A DNA stretch of 64,000 bases, from contig CAJTJA010000004.1 in assembly GCA_910576845.1 (NCBI GenBank), positions 28,133 through 92,132 of the forward strand, in the 5' to 3' direction. The DNA is from an uncultured Oscillibacter sp. Lineage in GTDB: Bacteria > Bacillota > Clostridia > Oscillospirales > Oscillospiraceae. The translations under genes and the position numbers were made by a program. Positions 1 to 8,261 of this stretch are shown in pieces. Positions within the stretch are counted from its first letter, which is position 1. Every line of letters begins with the position of its first letter. Under the pieces are notes generated by a model, which saw only the letters and a program-made list of their open reading frames with translations, was not told the DNA's origin and made no database searches.

Positions 1-525
1 CAGGATTACTCTTTCCGCTTGTCGGAAACAGTAAAAAAACTGAACCGTCTGCGTGAAACTCTGTCTGCCGGGGGATGGAAAACGGAAGCTTCCGATCCTC
101 TTCGTCTGACGCTTCGCACTCCGGCAGGACTGACCGGACAACACCTTGCAGAGCGTCTGCGGCGGAACGGCATCGAATGCGAATATGCAGACAGAGACTA
201 TTTGGTTCTGATGGCTGCACCGGAAAACCGAGAAGAGGATTTTTTTAAAACAGCAAAAATTCTTGATAAAAATTGTGTTCCTGCCGCCCCAGATATTATT
301 TTGCCTCAGGCAAGAGGAACCCAGGTATTATCTGTTCGGCAGGCGCTGTTTTCTCCCTGCCAGTCCGTTCCCACGGAAAAGAGCCTTGGCAAAATCTGTG
401 GAACACCCACTGTGAGCTGTCCTCCAGCCATTCCCATAGTAGTTCCCGGAGAGAGAATTGAGCAGGAAGCAGTGGAGTTGTTTCAATATTACGGCATTAA
501 AACAGTGGATATTTTAAAAGACTAG
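1..525 (+). CDS. Orn/Lys/Arg decarboxylase, C-terminal part (5' end outside window)
   Basis: The reading frame is open from base 1, so only the last 174 residues are present. The C-terminal stretch GTPTVSCPPAIPIVVPGERI is characteristic of the C-terminal domain of PLP-dependent ornithine/lysine/arginine decarboxylases (aspartate aminotransferase fold type I). The full enzyme would decarboxylate a basic amino acid to a polyamine precursor in the cytoplasm. The catalytic lysine and PLP domain lie outside the window, so substrate cannot be judged. An apparent start at TTG 19 is only an internal codon. A terminator hairpin follows at 578-596. Confidence 0.85.
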   Translation, partial: QDYSFRLSETVKKLNRLRETLSAGGWKTEASDPLRLTLRTPAGLTGQHLAERLRRNGIECEYADRDYLVLMAAPENREEDFFKTAKILDKNCVPAAPDIILPQARGTQVLSVRQALFSPCQSVPTEKSLGKICGTPTVSCPPAIPIVVPGERIEQEAVELFQYYGIKTVDILKD

Positions 526-577
526 CAAAGCGGATACGGTTGAAAATCAGAAATTGAGACACACTATATACCGACGC

Positions 578-596
578 CCCGTTCCTCTGGAGCGGG
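578..596 (+). terminator. Rho-independent terminator after the decarboxylase
   Basis: An 8-bp stem (CCCGTTCC with GGAGCGGG, one G-T pair) with a 3-base loop is followed by ACAAATTTTTC. It lies 53 bases after the decarboxylase stop and before the ferredoxin. Confidence 0.55.
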
Positions 597-625
597 ACAA
601 ATTTTTCATTTGATTGGAGAAGCAT

Positions 626-805
626 ATGGACGCAAGCGTAAATGAAAACTGCATCGGCTGTGGCCTCTGCGCCGGAAACTGTCCAGAGGTGTTTTCCATG
701 GGAGACGACGGATTCGCCCACGGCGGAAATATCCCTGATGGAATGCTGGACGCGGCTCAGGCGGCCCGGGATGAGTGCCCTGTCAGCGCCATCAGCATTG
801 GTTAA
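626..805 (+). CDS. 4Fe-4S ferredoxin
   Basis: A 59-residue protein with the cluster motif CIGCGLCAGNCP near the N-terminus and a further ECP near the C-terminus. This matches a monocluster 4Fe-4S ferredoxin of the small clostridial/Thermotoga type (three cysteines plus a distant fourth). It would be a soluble low-potential electron carrier. ATG 626 is chosen because GGAGA (616-620) is spaced correctly before it; the upstream TTG at 614 overlaps that SD. It stands alone between a terminator and the convergent EF-G-like gene, so its redox partner is not evident. Confidence 0.85.
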   Translation: MDASVNENCIGCGLCAGNCPEVFSMGDDGFAHGGNIPDGMLDAAQAARDECPVSAISIG

Positions 806-922
806 CCCTAAATAGAGCGGCTGTCTGTACAATGAAATTGGCATGGTAAAGCCGCCGGCAAGAAAATCGAAAAGAAATACAACATGAAATGATATTTTTC
901 CATTTCTCGTTCTTTACAGCAC

Positions 923-964
923 AAGGCCTCCTATGAAGTGATGATATCCTTCATAGGAGGCCTT
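923..964. terminator. Bidirectional terminator between ferredoxin and EF-G-like gene
   Basis: A perfect 16-bp inverted repeat (923-938 with 949-964, 10-base loop) lies between two convergent genes. T-rich sequence follows on the plus side (TTTCATTT). The tract on the minus side is poor in T, so plus-strand function is the better supported. Confidence 0.7.
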
Positions 965-1021
965 TCATTTACCGGTTCTTTAAACTGCTCCCCAGAAAAA
1001 CAGATTTCGCTTTCTCAGGCT

Positions 1022-3091
1022 TTATTGCTCCGCCATAGCCTTTGCCTCAGCAATGGCTTTCTCCTGAGCGGCAGGAGGACAATCTTCATAGCGCACGAAA
1101 TGGAAGGTAAAACTGCCGCGGCTCTGCGTCATAGACCTGAGATCAATAGCATATGTTCCCATTTCAGCCATCGGCACTTCAGCGGAAATTACCTGATTTC
1201 CATCACCGGTGGGGTCCATACCCATAACACGGCCCCGCCGCTTGTTCAAATCACCAATCACATCGCCCATATAGCTGTCGGGCACCGTAACCTTCAATTC
1301 TCCAACAGGCTCCAGCAGCACGGGATTGGCCTCAGGGAGGGCAGCCTTATAAGCCAGCTGGGCAGCAGTTTTAAAAGCAATTTCGGAGGAATCTACCGGG
1401 TGATAAGAGCCATCATAGAGAACGGCTTTCAAATTTACTACGGGATATCCCGCTAAGGGACCATGAACACAGGCCTCCCGAAGTCCCTTCTCGACAGCCG
1501 GGAAGAAATTCCGCGGCACAGAACCGCCGAAGACCTCCTCCGCAAAAATCATATCTTCCTCATCGGGGTTGTACTCAAAACGAATCCACACATCGCCGAA
1601 CTGGCCGCTGCCGCCGGTCTGCTTCTTGTGGCGGCCCTGTTTTTGAACAGTCTTCCGAATTTTCTCACGATAGGGCACCCGGGTGGGTTTCAGCTCCGCC
1701 TCTACATTGAAGCGGCTCTTCAGCTTGCTGACCAACACGTCAATCTGCATATCTCCAGCGCCGGAAACCACCATTTGATGCGTCTCAGCGTTGTTGTTGA
1801 CCGAGAATGTGGGGTCTTCTTCATTGAGGCGGCTGAGTCCCTGAGCGATCTTGTCCTCCTGCCCCCGCGTCTTAGGCAGAATGGCCACGGAATAGCAGGG
1901 CTCGGCAAAGGGAATATTCTTCAGACTGACTACTTTCCGCTCATCGCAAAGGGTATCGCCGGTCTTAATGTCCATTTTTGCAATGGCTCCGATATCACCG
2001 CAGACCAGTTCCTTGACTTCGGTATTTTTCTTGCCCCGGATGCTGTACAAGCGTCCCAGTTTTACCTTTTCACCGGTACGGGCATTGACCATTGGCATAT
2101 CCGGCGTAATGCTTCCGGAGAGCACCTTGACAAAGGAATATTTACCGTACTGGTCAGAAATGGTCTTGAATACGAAAGCTGTAGGGACACCACCGGGAGA
2201 AACTACAAATTCTTCCGTTTCGCCGTCTGCTTTGGTAGCCTTATGATAATTGCCTTCCACAGGGTTAGGCAGCAGATCCACAATGTTATCCATCAGCATC
2301 AGAGAACCCAGGCAGCCCACAGCGGAACCGCAGAGGACAGGGAACAGGCTCAATTCCCGTACGCCCTGACGAAGACCCTGAATCATCTCGGCATAAGTGA
2401 AATCTTCGCCTTCAAAGAATTTGTTCATCAGTTCTTCACTGGTCTCCGCCACAGATTCCTTCAGTGCATCATGGAATTCGGCAACAACATCGGCCTTATC
2501 GGAGGGAAGCTCGATCTCTACCCGCTTAAGCTTCTGCATTTCATAAGCACGTTTATTCAAAACGTCGATAATACCAGTGACACGTTTATCACTGTCCCAG
2601 ATGGGTACTACTACAGGCGCAATTTTTTTGCCAAAACGCTCCCGAAGAGCTTCAAAAGTGGCATTGTAATCACTGTTGTCTTCATCCGTTTTGGAAATGT
2701 AGATAAAGCGGGGCATATTCCGCTCCTCACAGTATTTCCAAGCCTTTTCCAGACCCACAGACACGCCGTCCTTAGCGGAACAGACAATAACAGCCGCATC
2801 CGCAGCCCGAAGAGCTGCCATGGCTTCCCCGGCGAAATCAAAAGCGCCGGGAGTATCCATCAGATTGATTCGGCTTCCTTTATAGTCCAGAGGAGCCACA
2901 GAGAGAGAAAGGGAAATCTGACGTTTAATCTCCTCAGGATCATAGTCACAAACAGTGTTTCCATCGGCGGCACGGCCCATTCTATCAATGACGCCAGTCA
3001 TATAGAGCAGGCTCTCGGCCAGGGCGGTCTTGCCGCTGCCGCTGTGCCCCAGCAGACAGACGTTGCGGATGTTCTGTACAGAATAGCTCAT
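1022..3091 (-). CDS. Elongation factor G-like translational GTPase
   Basis: A 689-residue EF-G paralogue. The G domain shows the P-loop GHSGSGKT (residues 15-22) and DTPG (79-82). The usual NKxD base-recognition motif reads SKTD at about 133-136, so the Asn is replaced. Domains II-V follow, with a C-terminal EF-G/EF2 type end. It belongs to the EF-G-like subfamily found beside the main fusA in many Firmicutes; its exact role, translocation or ribosome recycling, is not known from sequence. ATG 3091 is preceded by AAGGAGTGG; the upstream GTG (3103) overlaps that SD. A sigma-A promoter lies at 3155-3183. Confidence 0.9.
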   Translation of the reverse strand: MSYSVQNIRNVCLLGHSGSGKTALAESLLYMTGVIDRMGRAADGNTVCDYDPEEIKRQISLSLSVAPLDYKGSRINLMDTPGAFDFAGEAMAALRAADAAVIVCSAKDGVSVGLEKAWKYCEERNMPRFIYISKTDEDNSDYNATFEALRERFGKKIAPVVVPIWDSDKRVTGIIDVLNKRAYEMQKLKRVEIELPSDKADVVAEFHDALKESVAETSEELMNKFFEGEDFTYAEMIQGLRQGVRELSLFPVLCGSAVGCLGSLMLMDNIVDLLPNPVEGNYHKATKADGETEEFVVSPGGVPTAFVFKTISDQYGKYSFVKVLSGSITPDMPMVNARTGEKVKLGRLYSIRGKKNTEVKELVCGDIGAIAKMDIKTGDTLCDERKVVSLKNIPFAEPCYSVAILPKTRGQEDKIAQGLSRLNEEDPTFSVNNNAETHQMVVSGAGDMQIDVLVSKLKSRFNVEAELKPTRVPYREKIRKTVQKQGRHKKQTGGSGQFGDVWIRFEYNPDEEDMIFAEEVFGGSVPRNFFPAVEKGLREACVHGPLAGYPVVNLKAVLYDGSYHPVDSSEIAFKTAAQLAYKAALPEANPVLLEPVGELKVTVPDSYMGDVIGDLNKRRGRVMGMDPTGDGNQVISAEVPMAEMGTYAIDLRSMTQSRGSFTFHFVRYEDCPPAAQEKAIAEAKAMAEQ

Positions 3092-3154
3092 GTTCAATAC
3101 CACTCCTTATTTTTGCTGTCCATGCGGCCGGGGCCGCAAGCGTTTAATATATGA

Positions 3155-3183
3155 ATTATACAGCACCTAAGCGAGTATTACAA
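3155..3183 (-). promoter_or_regulatory. Sigma-A promoter of the EF-G-like gene
   Basis: On the minus strand TTGTAA and TATAAT are separated by 17 bases. The leader contains a GC-rich hairpin near 3122-3139 before the SD. Confidence 0.7.
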
Positions 3184-3268
3184 CTAAAATTTTGGGCAAA
3201 ATCACATTTATGCTTCCCCTCCAAAATGCTGGTTAAAAATTCGTCAATTTACATATGGTAAAAGCCGG

Positions 3269-3301
3269 AAGAACCTGCCGCAAACATTGCGGCAGGTTCT
3301 T
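3269..3301. terminator. Terminator downstream of the phosphohexomutase
   Basis: A perfect 15-bp stem (3269-3283 with 3287-3301) with a 3-base loop lies just past the stop of the minus-strand phosphohexomutase. The plus side has a T-rich tail (TTCTTTTG); the minus side reads CCGGCTTTTACC. Confidence 0.7.
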
Positions 3302-3333
3302 TCTTTTGCAAGCTTTTCAGCATTAATACGCTT

Positions 3334-5061
3334 TTATTTTTGCAGAGCGTCTACCCACACGCCATATTTGTCCACATTTGCCTTGGCATCCGCGGCGTTT
3401 TTTCCCTGGGTGAGAATATAGACCTTGATTTTCGGTTCCGTACCGGAAGGACGGACGATAATAGAAGTGCCGTCCTCCATCTCAAACCGCAGGACATTGG
3501 ACCCGGATAGTTCCATGGCGCTTTTTGTCCCAGTCACACAGTCTGTCACGGATCCATCGCTGTAATCTTTGAACTGAATTACATTTACACCGGAAATCTC
3601 TGCCGGGGGAGTCTCCCGGAGTCCTTTCATCAGGTTTGCCATGTCCTTCAAGCCATCCAGACCAGGCATAACCAAATTATAGGTATGCTCCGCAAAATAG
3701 CCGTACTTTTCATACAGGGCCGTCAGCGCATCCGCCAGAGTTTTACCCTGGGCTGCGTACCAGGCCGCCATTTCCGTCAGCAGCAGAGCCGCCGTCACGG
3801 CGTCTTTATCCCGGACATAATCCCCCAGCATATATCCATAGCTTTCTTCATAGGAGAAGATTACCTTGCCCTCACCGCTGTTTTCCAGCTTGTCCTTCTT
3901 TTCTGCCAAAAATTTAAAGCCGGTGAAGGTATCAAAACACTGAAGACCGTTTACTTCCGCTACCTTTCGAGCCATTTCCGTGGTAACAATGGTTTTCAAT
4001 GCCACCGGCTTCTCCGGCATATTGCCTGCCCGCTTTTTTGCGCCGATCAGATAGTCCAGCAGCAGTACACCCGTCTGATTGCCAGTGATGACCTTGAACT
4101 CGCCATCCTTGTCCCGAACCATAATTCCCACCCGGTCCGCGTCAGGATCGGAACCCAGAATAAAGTCCGCACCTTCTTTTTTTGCCAAATCCACAGCCAG
4201 ATAAAAGCCTTCCGGGTTTTCCGGGTTCGGAGAAACCACTGTGGGGAAATCTCCGTCGATAACCATTTGTTCCGGGACACAAATTAAATGTTTCACTCCA
4301 AGACGGGTCAAGGCTTCCGGAATCAGCTTATGGCCAGTGCCATGGAACGGAGTATAGACCATCTTAAAACTGTCGGATACCCGCTCAACCGTTTCCTTAT
4401 CATTGACCTGCTCCATGACATTTTTCAAAAATTTCTCATCAGTTTCCGAGCCTAAAATTTCAATTATGCCTTTTTGAACAGCCTCATCATAATCCATGCG
4501 TTTAATATCGCTAAAGATATCAATTTCTCCCAGGCGTCTTGCAATGGCATCGGCATGATGAGGGGGAAGCTGAGCGCCGTCCTGCCAATAGACCTTATAA
4601 CCGTTGTATTCTTTAGGGTTATGGCTGGCAGTAACGTTGATTCCTGCCTGACAGTGATATTCCCGGACAGCAAAGCTCAGCTCCGGAGTAGGGCGGAGAG
4701 ATTCAAAAATTCTGACATGAATGCCATTGGCCGCACATACTTCGGCCGCCGCTTTCGCAAACTCGGCAGAGTGATTACGGCAGTCCATACAAATAGCCAC
4801 ACCGCGTTTTTTTCCTTCTTCTCCCTCGGCACAGATTACGTCTGCAAAGCCCTGCGTAGCCCAGCGAATAACATGTATGTTCATATTGTGCAGACCGGTG
4901 CACATTGTTCCGCGAAGACCCGCAGTACCAAATTCCAAGGGGCCATAAAAACGGGACTCAATCTCCTTTGGATCCTGCTTGATCGCCTCAAGCTCACCAT
5001 GTTCTTCGGCACTCAGAGCGGGGCTGCCCAGCCACTTTTCATATTCTTTCATAAAATCCAT
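3334..5061 (-). CDS. pgcA: Alpha-D-phosphohexomutase (phosphoglucomutase/phosphomannomutase)
   Basis: A 575-residue cytoplasmic enzyme interconverting hexose 1- and 6-phosphates. The phosphoserine loop TASHNP is at 144-149. The metal-binding motif DPDADR lies near residue 300, the sugar-binding loop EESYG in the third domain, and RPSGTEPKIK in the C-terminal phosphate-binding domain. Length fits the PgcA-type family of Firmicutes. ATG 5061 follows AAAAGGAGG with good spacing. A near-perfect consensus promoter (5163-5191) diverges from the dnaA promoter. Specificity for glucose or mannose phosphate cannot be read from sequence. Confidence 0.93.
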   Translation of the reverse strand: MDFMKEYEKWLGSPALSAEEHGELEAIKQDPKEIESRFYGPLEFGTAGLRGTMCTGLHNMNIHVIRWATQGFADVICAEGEEGKKRGVAICMDCRNHSAEFAKAAAEVCAANGIHVRIFESLRPTPELSFAVREYHCQAGINVTASHNPKEYNGYKVYWQDGAQLPPHHADAIARRLGEIDIFSDIKRMDYDEAVQKGIIEILGSETDEKFLKNVMEQVNDKETVERVSDSFKMVYTPFHGTGHKLIPEALTRLGVKHLICVPEQMVIDGDFPTVVSPNPENPEGFYLAVDLAKKEGADFILGSDPDADRVGIMVRDKDGEFKVITGNQTGVLLLDYLIGAKKRAGNMPEKPVALKTIVTTEMARKVAEVNGLQCFDTFTGFKFLAEKKDKLENSGEGKVIFSYEESYGYMLGDYVRDKDAVTAALLLTEMAAWYAAQGKTLADALTALYEKYGYFAEHTYNLVMPGLDGLKDMANLMKGLRETPPAEISGVNVIQFKDYSDGSVTDCVTGTKSAMELSGSNVLRFEMEDGTSIIVRPSGTEPKIKVYILTQGKNAADAKANVDKYGVWVDALQK

Positions 5062-5162
5062 AGCAATGCTCCTCCTTTTACGAACGCCGCATGTCCTTTT
5101 GATGGATTTTTACAACGTTCCATTCCTGATAAGCAGCAAAATTATTCATGCCGCACAAAATT

Positions 5163-5191
5163 ATTATAAGTGCATCTTTCATAGTTGTCAA
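5163..5191 (-). promoter_or_regulatory. Consensus sigma-A promoter of the phosphohexomutase gene
   Basis: On the minus strand TTGACA and TATAAT are exactly 17 bases apart, a perfect consensus match. It faces away from the dnaA promoter. Confidence 0.85.
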
Positions 5192-5268
5192 GAATTGCTT
5201 ATTTGTCCTGATTTTTACAAACTGCATTTTTTCTGTTTAAAATCAAATCCTTATTATTAGAATATGTA

Positions 5269-5297
5269 TTGCCAATAAATCCTTTTTCTGTTATAAT
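5269..5297 (+). promoter_or_regulatory. dnaA promoter
   Basis: TTGCCA (5269-5274) and TATAAT (5292-5297) are separated by 17 bases, 44 bases before the dnaA start codon. Confidence 0.8.
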
Positions 5298-5340
5298 AAA
5301 CAAATGATTTTTATTTTTAATAAAGAGAGGTGTTTTCTTT

Positions 5341-6660
5341 TTGAACTCTGTCACTGACATCTGGGAGAATGTTCTGCGGCAGCTCCGGGGAACGCTCTCC
5401 GAAACCACCATTGCCACTTGGTTTGACGAACTTACCATCGTGGACATCCGAGGCAGCGTATGCTTCCTCCACTGTGCCAGCGACTTCAAAAGAGGCTACC
5501 TTGAATCTCTGTTTTTAAACAATATCAGGGCTGCCCTCCATGATATCTTTTCCACGGACTTTGAAGTCAAAATTCTGGATGACGCAGGACTTCTGGAGTT
5601 TCGCGGGGATATCTCTCCAAAAAAACAGTCTGACCGTTTTACTTACGCTGAATTTACTTTCGAAACTTTTGTTGTAGGCCCTTCAAACAAATTAGCCCAT
5701 GCTGCCTCTATTGCCGTGGCGGAACACCCTGCTCAAAACTATAATCCGCTGCTGATCTACGGCGACTCCGGCCTTGGCAAAACGCATCTTCTCTATGCCA
5801 TTGCCAATGTTATCCGTCAAAACGATCCCAAGGCCAAGATTGTTTACATTAAGGGAGACGACTTCATCAACGAATTCGTTGAACTGATTCGAGCCGGCAG
5901 AGGCAGTGAATTCCGTGCAAAGTACAGAGAGGCCGATCTCCTGTTAGTCGACGACGTACAGTTCGTCGCTGGTAAAGAGCAGGTTCAAAACGAATTTTTC
6001 CATACTTTTAACACTCTTTATGAATCCGGGCGCCAGATCGTACTCACCTCCGACCGGCCTCCCTCTGAAATGACTCTTCTGGATGACCGGCTCCGCACCC
6101 GTTTCGAGTGGGGCCTGTTGGCCGACGTAACGCCTCCGGATTTTGAAACCCGGCTTGCCATTGTAAAAAACAAGGCCGCCCTGCTTGGTATGGACCTCCC
6201 TGATAAAATCGCCGTTATGATTGCTCAAAACGTCACTGCCAATGTCCGTCAGCTCGAGGGTACCGTCAATAAGGTCTTAGCATACAAAGACCTTCTAGGA
6301 AGTGAAACCGACGAACAAACCGTCAGCCGCGCTATGCAGGACATTTTAAAAGGGAGCAATGAGTACATTCCTACTCCTGAGGCAATCCTCTCCTATGTCA
6401 GCCGTTATTATCAATTAGAAGAATCTGTCGTTCGAGGCCAACAGCGTGTCCGGGATGCAGTGACAGCCCGCCAGATTGCCATGTATCTTATTCGCAGCAT
6501 GACGAATCTATCACAAGACAATATTGGACAGCTCTTCGGTAATCGGGACCACTCTACTGTCATTCATTCTATCCGTCAAGTCGAACAGAAAATGAAAAAA
6601 GATCCTGCCTTTGCTGAAATGGTAAAAGAGCTGAAAACCAACATTACATCCCGTCATTGA
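5341..6660 (+). CDS. dnaA: Chromosomal replication initiator DnaA
   Basis: A 439-residue AAA+ initiator. An N-terminal domain I (about 1-75) is followed by a short linker. The AAA+ core has Walker A GDSGLGKT at about 141-148 and Walker B LLLVDDVQF around 200-207. The C-terminal DNA-binding domain carries the signature DNIGQLFGNRDHSTV. Translation must start at TTG 5341: AGAGAGG (5324-5330) lies 10 bases upstream and no in-frame ATG is placed well. The TTG start may keep expression low. DnaA would bind the boxes in 6671-6816 just downstream and open the origin. Confidence 0.98.
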   Translation: MNSVTDIWENVLRQLRGTLSETTIATWFDELTIVDIRGSVCFLHCASDFKRGYLESLFLNNIRAALHDIFSTDFEVKILDDAGLLEFRGDISPKKQSDRFTYAEFTFETFVVGPSNKLAHAASIAVAEHPAQNYNPLLIYGDSGLGKTHLLYAIANVIRQNDPKAKIVYIKGDDFINEFVELIRAGRGSEFRAKYREADLLLVDDVQFVAGKEQVQNEFFHTFNTLYESGRQIVLTSDRPPSEMTLLDDRLRTRFEWGLLADVTPPDFETRLAIVKNKAALLGMDLPDKIAVMIAQNVTANVRQLEGTVNKVLAYKDLLGSETDEQTVSRAMQDILKGSNEYIPTPEAILSYVSRYYQLEESVVRGQQRVRDAVTARQIAMYLIRSMTNLSQDNIGQLFGNRDHSTVIHSIRQVEQKMKKDPAFAEMVKELKTNITSRH

Positions 6661-6911
6661 AAGCTTTGTTTTTTCCACAAAATATTGTGAAAAAGGAAAA
6701 CCTTTCTGTGGAAAAAATCGGGTTCTACAAAATATGTGAACAAATCTTCTTTTTTCTACAACGTTCTGTGGAACCGCAAATCCTTGAATTTTCTGCCTTT
6801 TTCCTTTTTTTCCACAAAACGCTTTCTCTACGACTTCTTTTTCTTAACATATAATTCTTATTTCTATAAATAATCTCGCCTTTCTCCCGTTTCGGCGTAA
6901 GGAGGTTTCCC
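6661..6911. other. Probable oriC: DnaA-box cluster and AT-rich region between dnaA and dnaN
   Basis: The 251-bp gap holds no gene. Four 9-mers match the relaxed DnaA box TTWTNCACA: 6671-6679 (+), 6686-6694 (-), 6707-6715 (-) and 6808-6816 (+). Two weaker matches lie at 6735-6743 and 6767-6775, both on the minus strand. A very AT-rich tract (about 6817-6890) follows and is a candidate unwinding element. Placement between dnaA and dnaN matches known Firmicutes origins. The dnaN promoter must also lie here; TATAAT at 6850-6855 has no good -35. Confidence 0.8.
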
Positions 6912-8024
6912 ATGAAATTTAACTGCGAAAAAGCCCTGCTTCAAAATGCCATCTCCGTCACAAGCCGCGCAGTAGCGCAAAAAAGCTCTATTCCTGCATT
7001 AGAAGGACTTCTGCTCCACGCGGAAGAAGAGCTGACGGTCTCCGGCTACAATATGCAGACAGGAATCCGCGCGAAAGTATCGGCATCTGTAGAGACAAAA
7101 GGAGATATTGTCTTAAATGCCCGTCTATTTGGGGATATTATAAGGAGAATGCCGGATGATGTTGTAACATTTTCCGTCAGCGATAAAATGCAGGTCCATT
7201 TATCCTGTGGAGATGCGGATTTCGAAATACCAGGACTCTCTGCGGCGGATTACCCGGACCTTCCCGAGGTAGAGGATGAATACGCCGTATCTATCCAAAG
7301 AAAAGTCTTGAAAGCTATGATTGAAGAGGTAGCTTTCGCAGTCTCTACAAACGAAAGCCGTCCGGTTCATACCGGCGCGCTCTTCGAAATCGGTGAGGGA
7401 GGACTTACTATGGCCGCTGTAGATGGTTTTCGTCTGGCGGTGAGAAGAGAACCTTTAGAGAAGCTGGAAGGCGGCTCATTCTCCTTTGTTGCGCCTGGTT
7501 CGGCTTTGAATGAGGTAAAGGGCATTTGTGGAGACGTAGAAGAATTGGCTGAGATTACTCTCGGAAAACGGCATATTCTTTTTTCTGTGGGAGATGTGGA
7601 ATTAATCTGCCGCCGTCTCGAGGGAGAATTTCTTGATTATCGGAATGCGATTCCCCGGAAAAATCCTATTTTTGTAACAGTAGATTCCAAGGCTTTGATG
7701 GAGAGCATTGATCGCGTCTCCGTAGTGATTTCAGATAAATTAAAAAGTCCTGTACGCTGTCGTTTTGAGGATGGAAAAGTGTTTCTTTCTGCTAAAACCG
7801 GAAATGGCGAAGCAAAGGATGTCTGCTGTTTGGAAGGTGATGGCGGAGGACTTGAGATCGGATTCAATAACCGTTATTTGATGGAAGCTCTTCGATATGC
7901 TCCGGCGGATGTTGTGCGAATCGAATTAAATACCGGAGTATCGCCGGCCATTATTGTTCCGGCGGATGAGGGAGAACACTTTTTGTATATGGTACTGCCG
8001 GTGCGTCTGAAAAATGCGGAATGA
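6912..8024 (+). CDS. dnaN: DNA polymerase III beta subunit (sliding clamp)
   Basis: A 370-residue ring-forming clamp made of three similar domains that tethers PolC/DnaE to DNA and recruits repair proteins. The N-terminus (MKFNCEKALLQNAI) and the C-terminal end (FLYMVLPVRL) are typical of DnaN. A strong SD AAGGAGG stands before ATG 6912. It is the second gene of the dnaA-dnaN-yaaA-recF block, and the clamp and RecF/YaaA products all act at replication forks. Confidence 0.97.
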   Translation: MKFNCEKALLQNAISVTSRAVAQKSSIPALEGLLLHAEEELTVSGYNMQTGIRAKVSASVETKGDIVLNARLFGDIIRRMPDDVVTFSVSDKMQVHLSCGDADFEIPGLSAADYPDLPEVEDEYAVSIQRKVLKAMIEEVAFAVSTNESRPVHTGALFEIGEGGLTMAAVDGFRLAVRREPLEKLEGGSFSFVAPGSALNEVKGICGDVEELAEITLGKRHILFSVGDVELICRRLEGEFLDYRNAIPRKNPIFVTVDSKALMESIDRVSVVISDKLKSPVRCRFEDGKVFLSAKTGNGEAKDVCCLEGDGGGLEIGFNNRYLMEALRYAPADVVRIELNTGVSPAIIVPADEGEHFLYMVLPVRLKNAE

Positions 8025-8039
8025 GGCAGGTTTAAAATA

Positions 8040-8261
8040 ATGAAGAAAGTTGAAGTTATCATTACAACAGAATTTATTAAACTTCAAGACCTGATGAAAT
8101 TTGCAGGATTAGTGGAAACCGGCGGTGAAGCGAAGGAACGAATCCAGGCAGGTGAAGCGAGTGTCAACGGAGAAGTATGCCTTCAGCGGGGGAAAAAGCT
8201 GCGCCCTGGAGACACTGTAACTTTTTCTGGAAAAGAGTATGTTGTAAGATATGCGGATTGA
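8040..8261 (+). CDS. yaaA: S4-domain RNA-binding protein YaaA
   Basis: A 73-residue protein that is almost entirely one S4 RNA-binding fold (FIKLQDLMKFAG, then GEASVNGEV). The family sits conserved between dnaN and recF in Firmicutes; its exact role is not settled, with RNA binding and ribosome association suggested. It overlaps recF by 11 bases, so the two are translationally coupled. ATG 8040 is the only sensible start, though its SD (GAGGCAGG) is weak. Confidence 0.9.
   Translation: MKKVEVIITTEFIKLQDLMKFAGLVETGGEAKERIQAGEASVNGEVCLQRGKKLRPGDTVTFSGKEYVVRYAD

Noticed and set aside
1463..3154. 563-codon plus-strand frame
   Set aside because: It is the antisense shadow of the EF-G-like gene, whose GTPase motifs and SD are clear on the minus strand.
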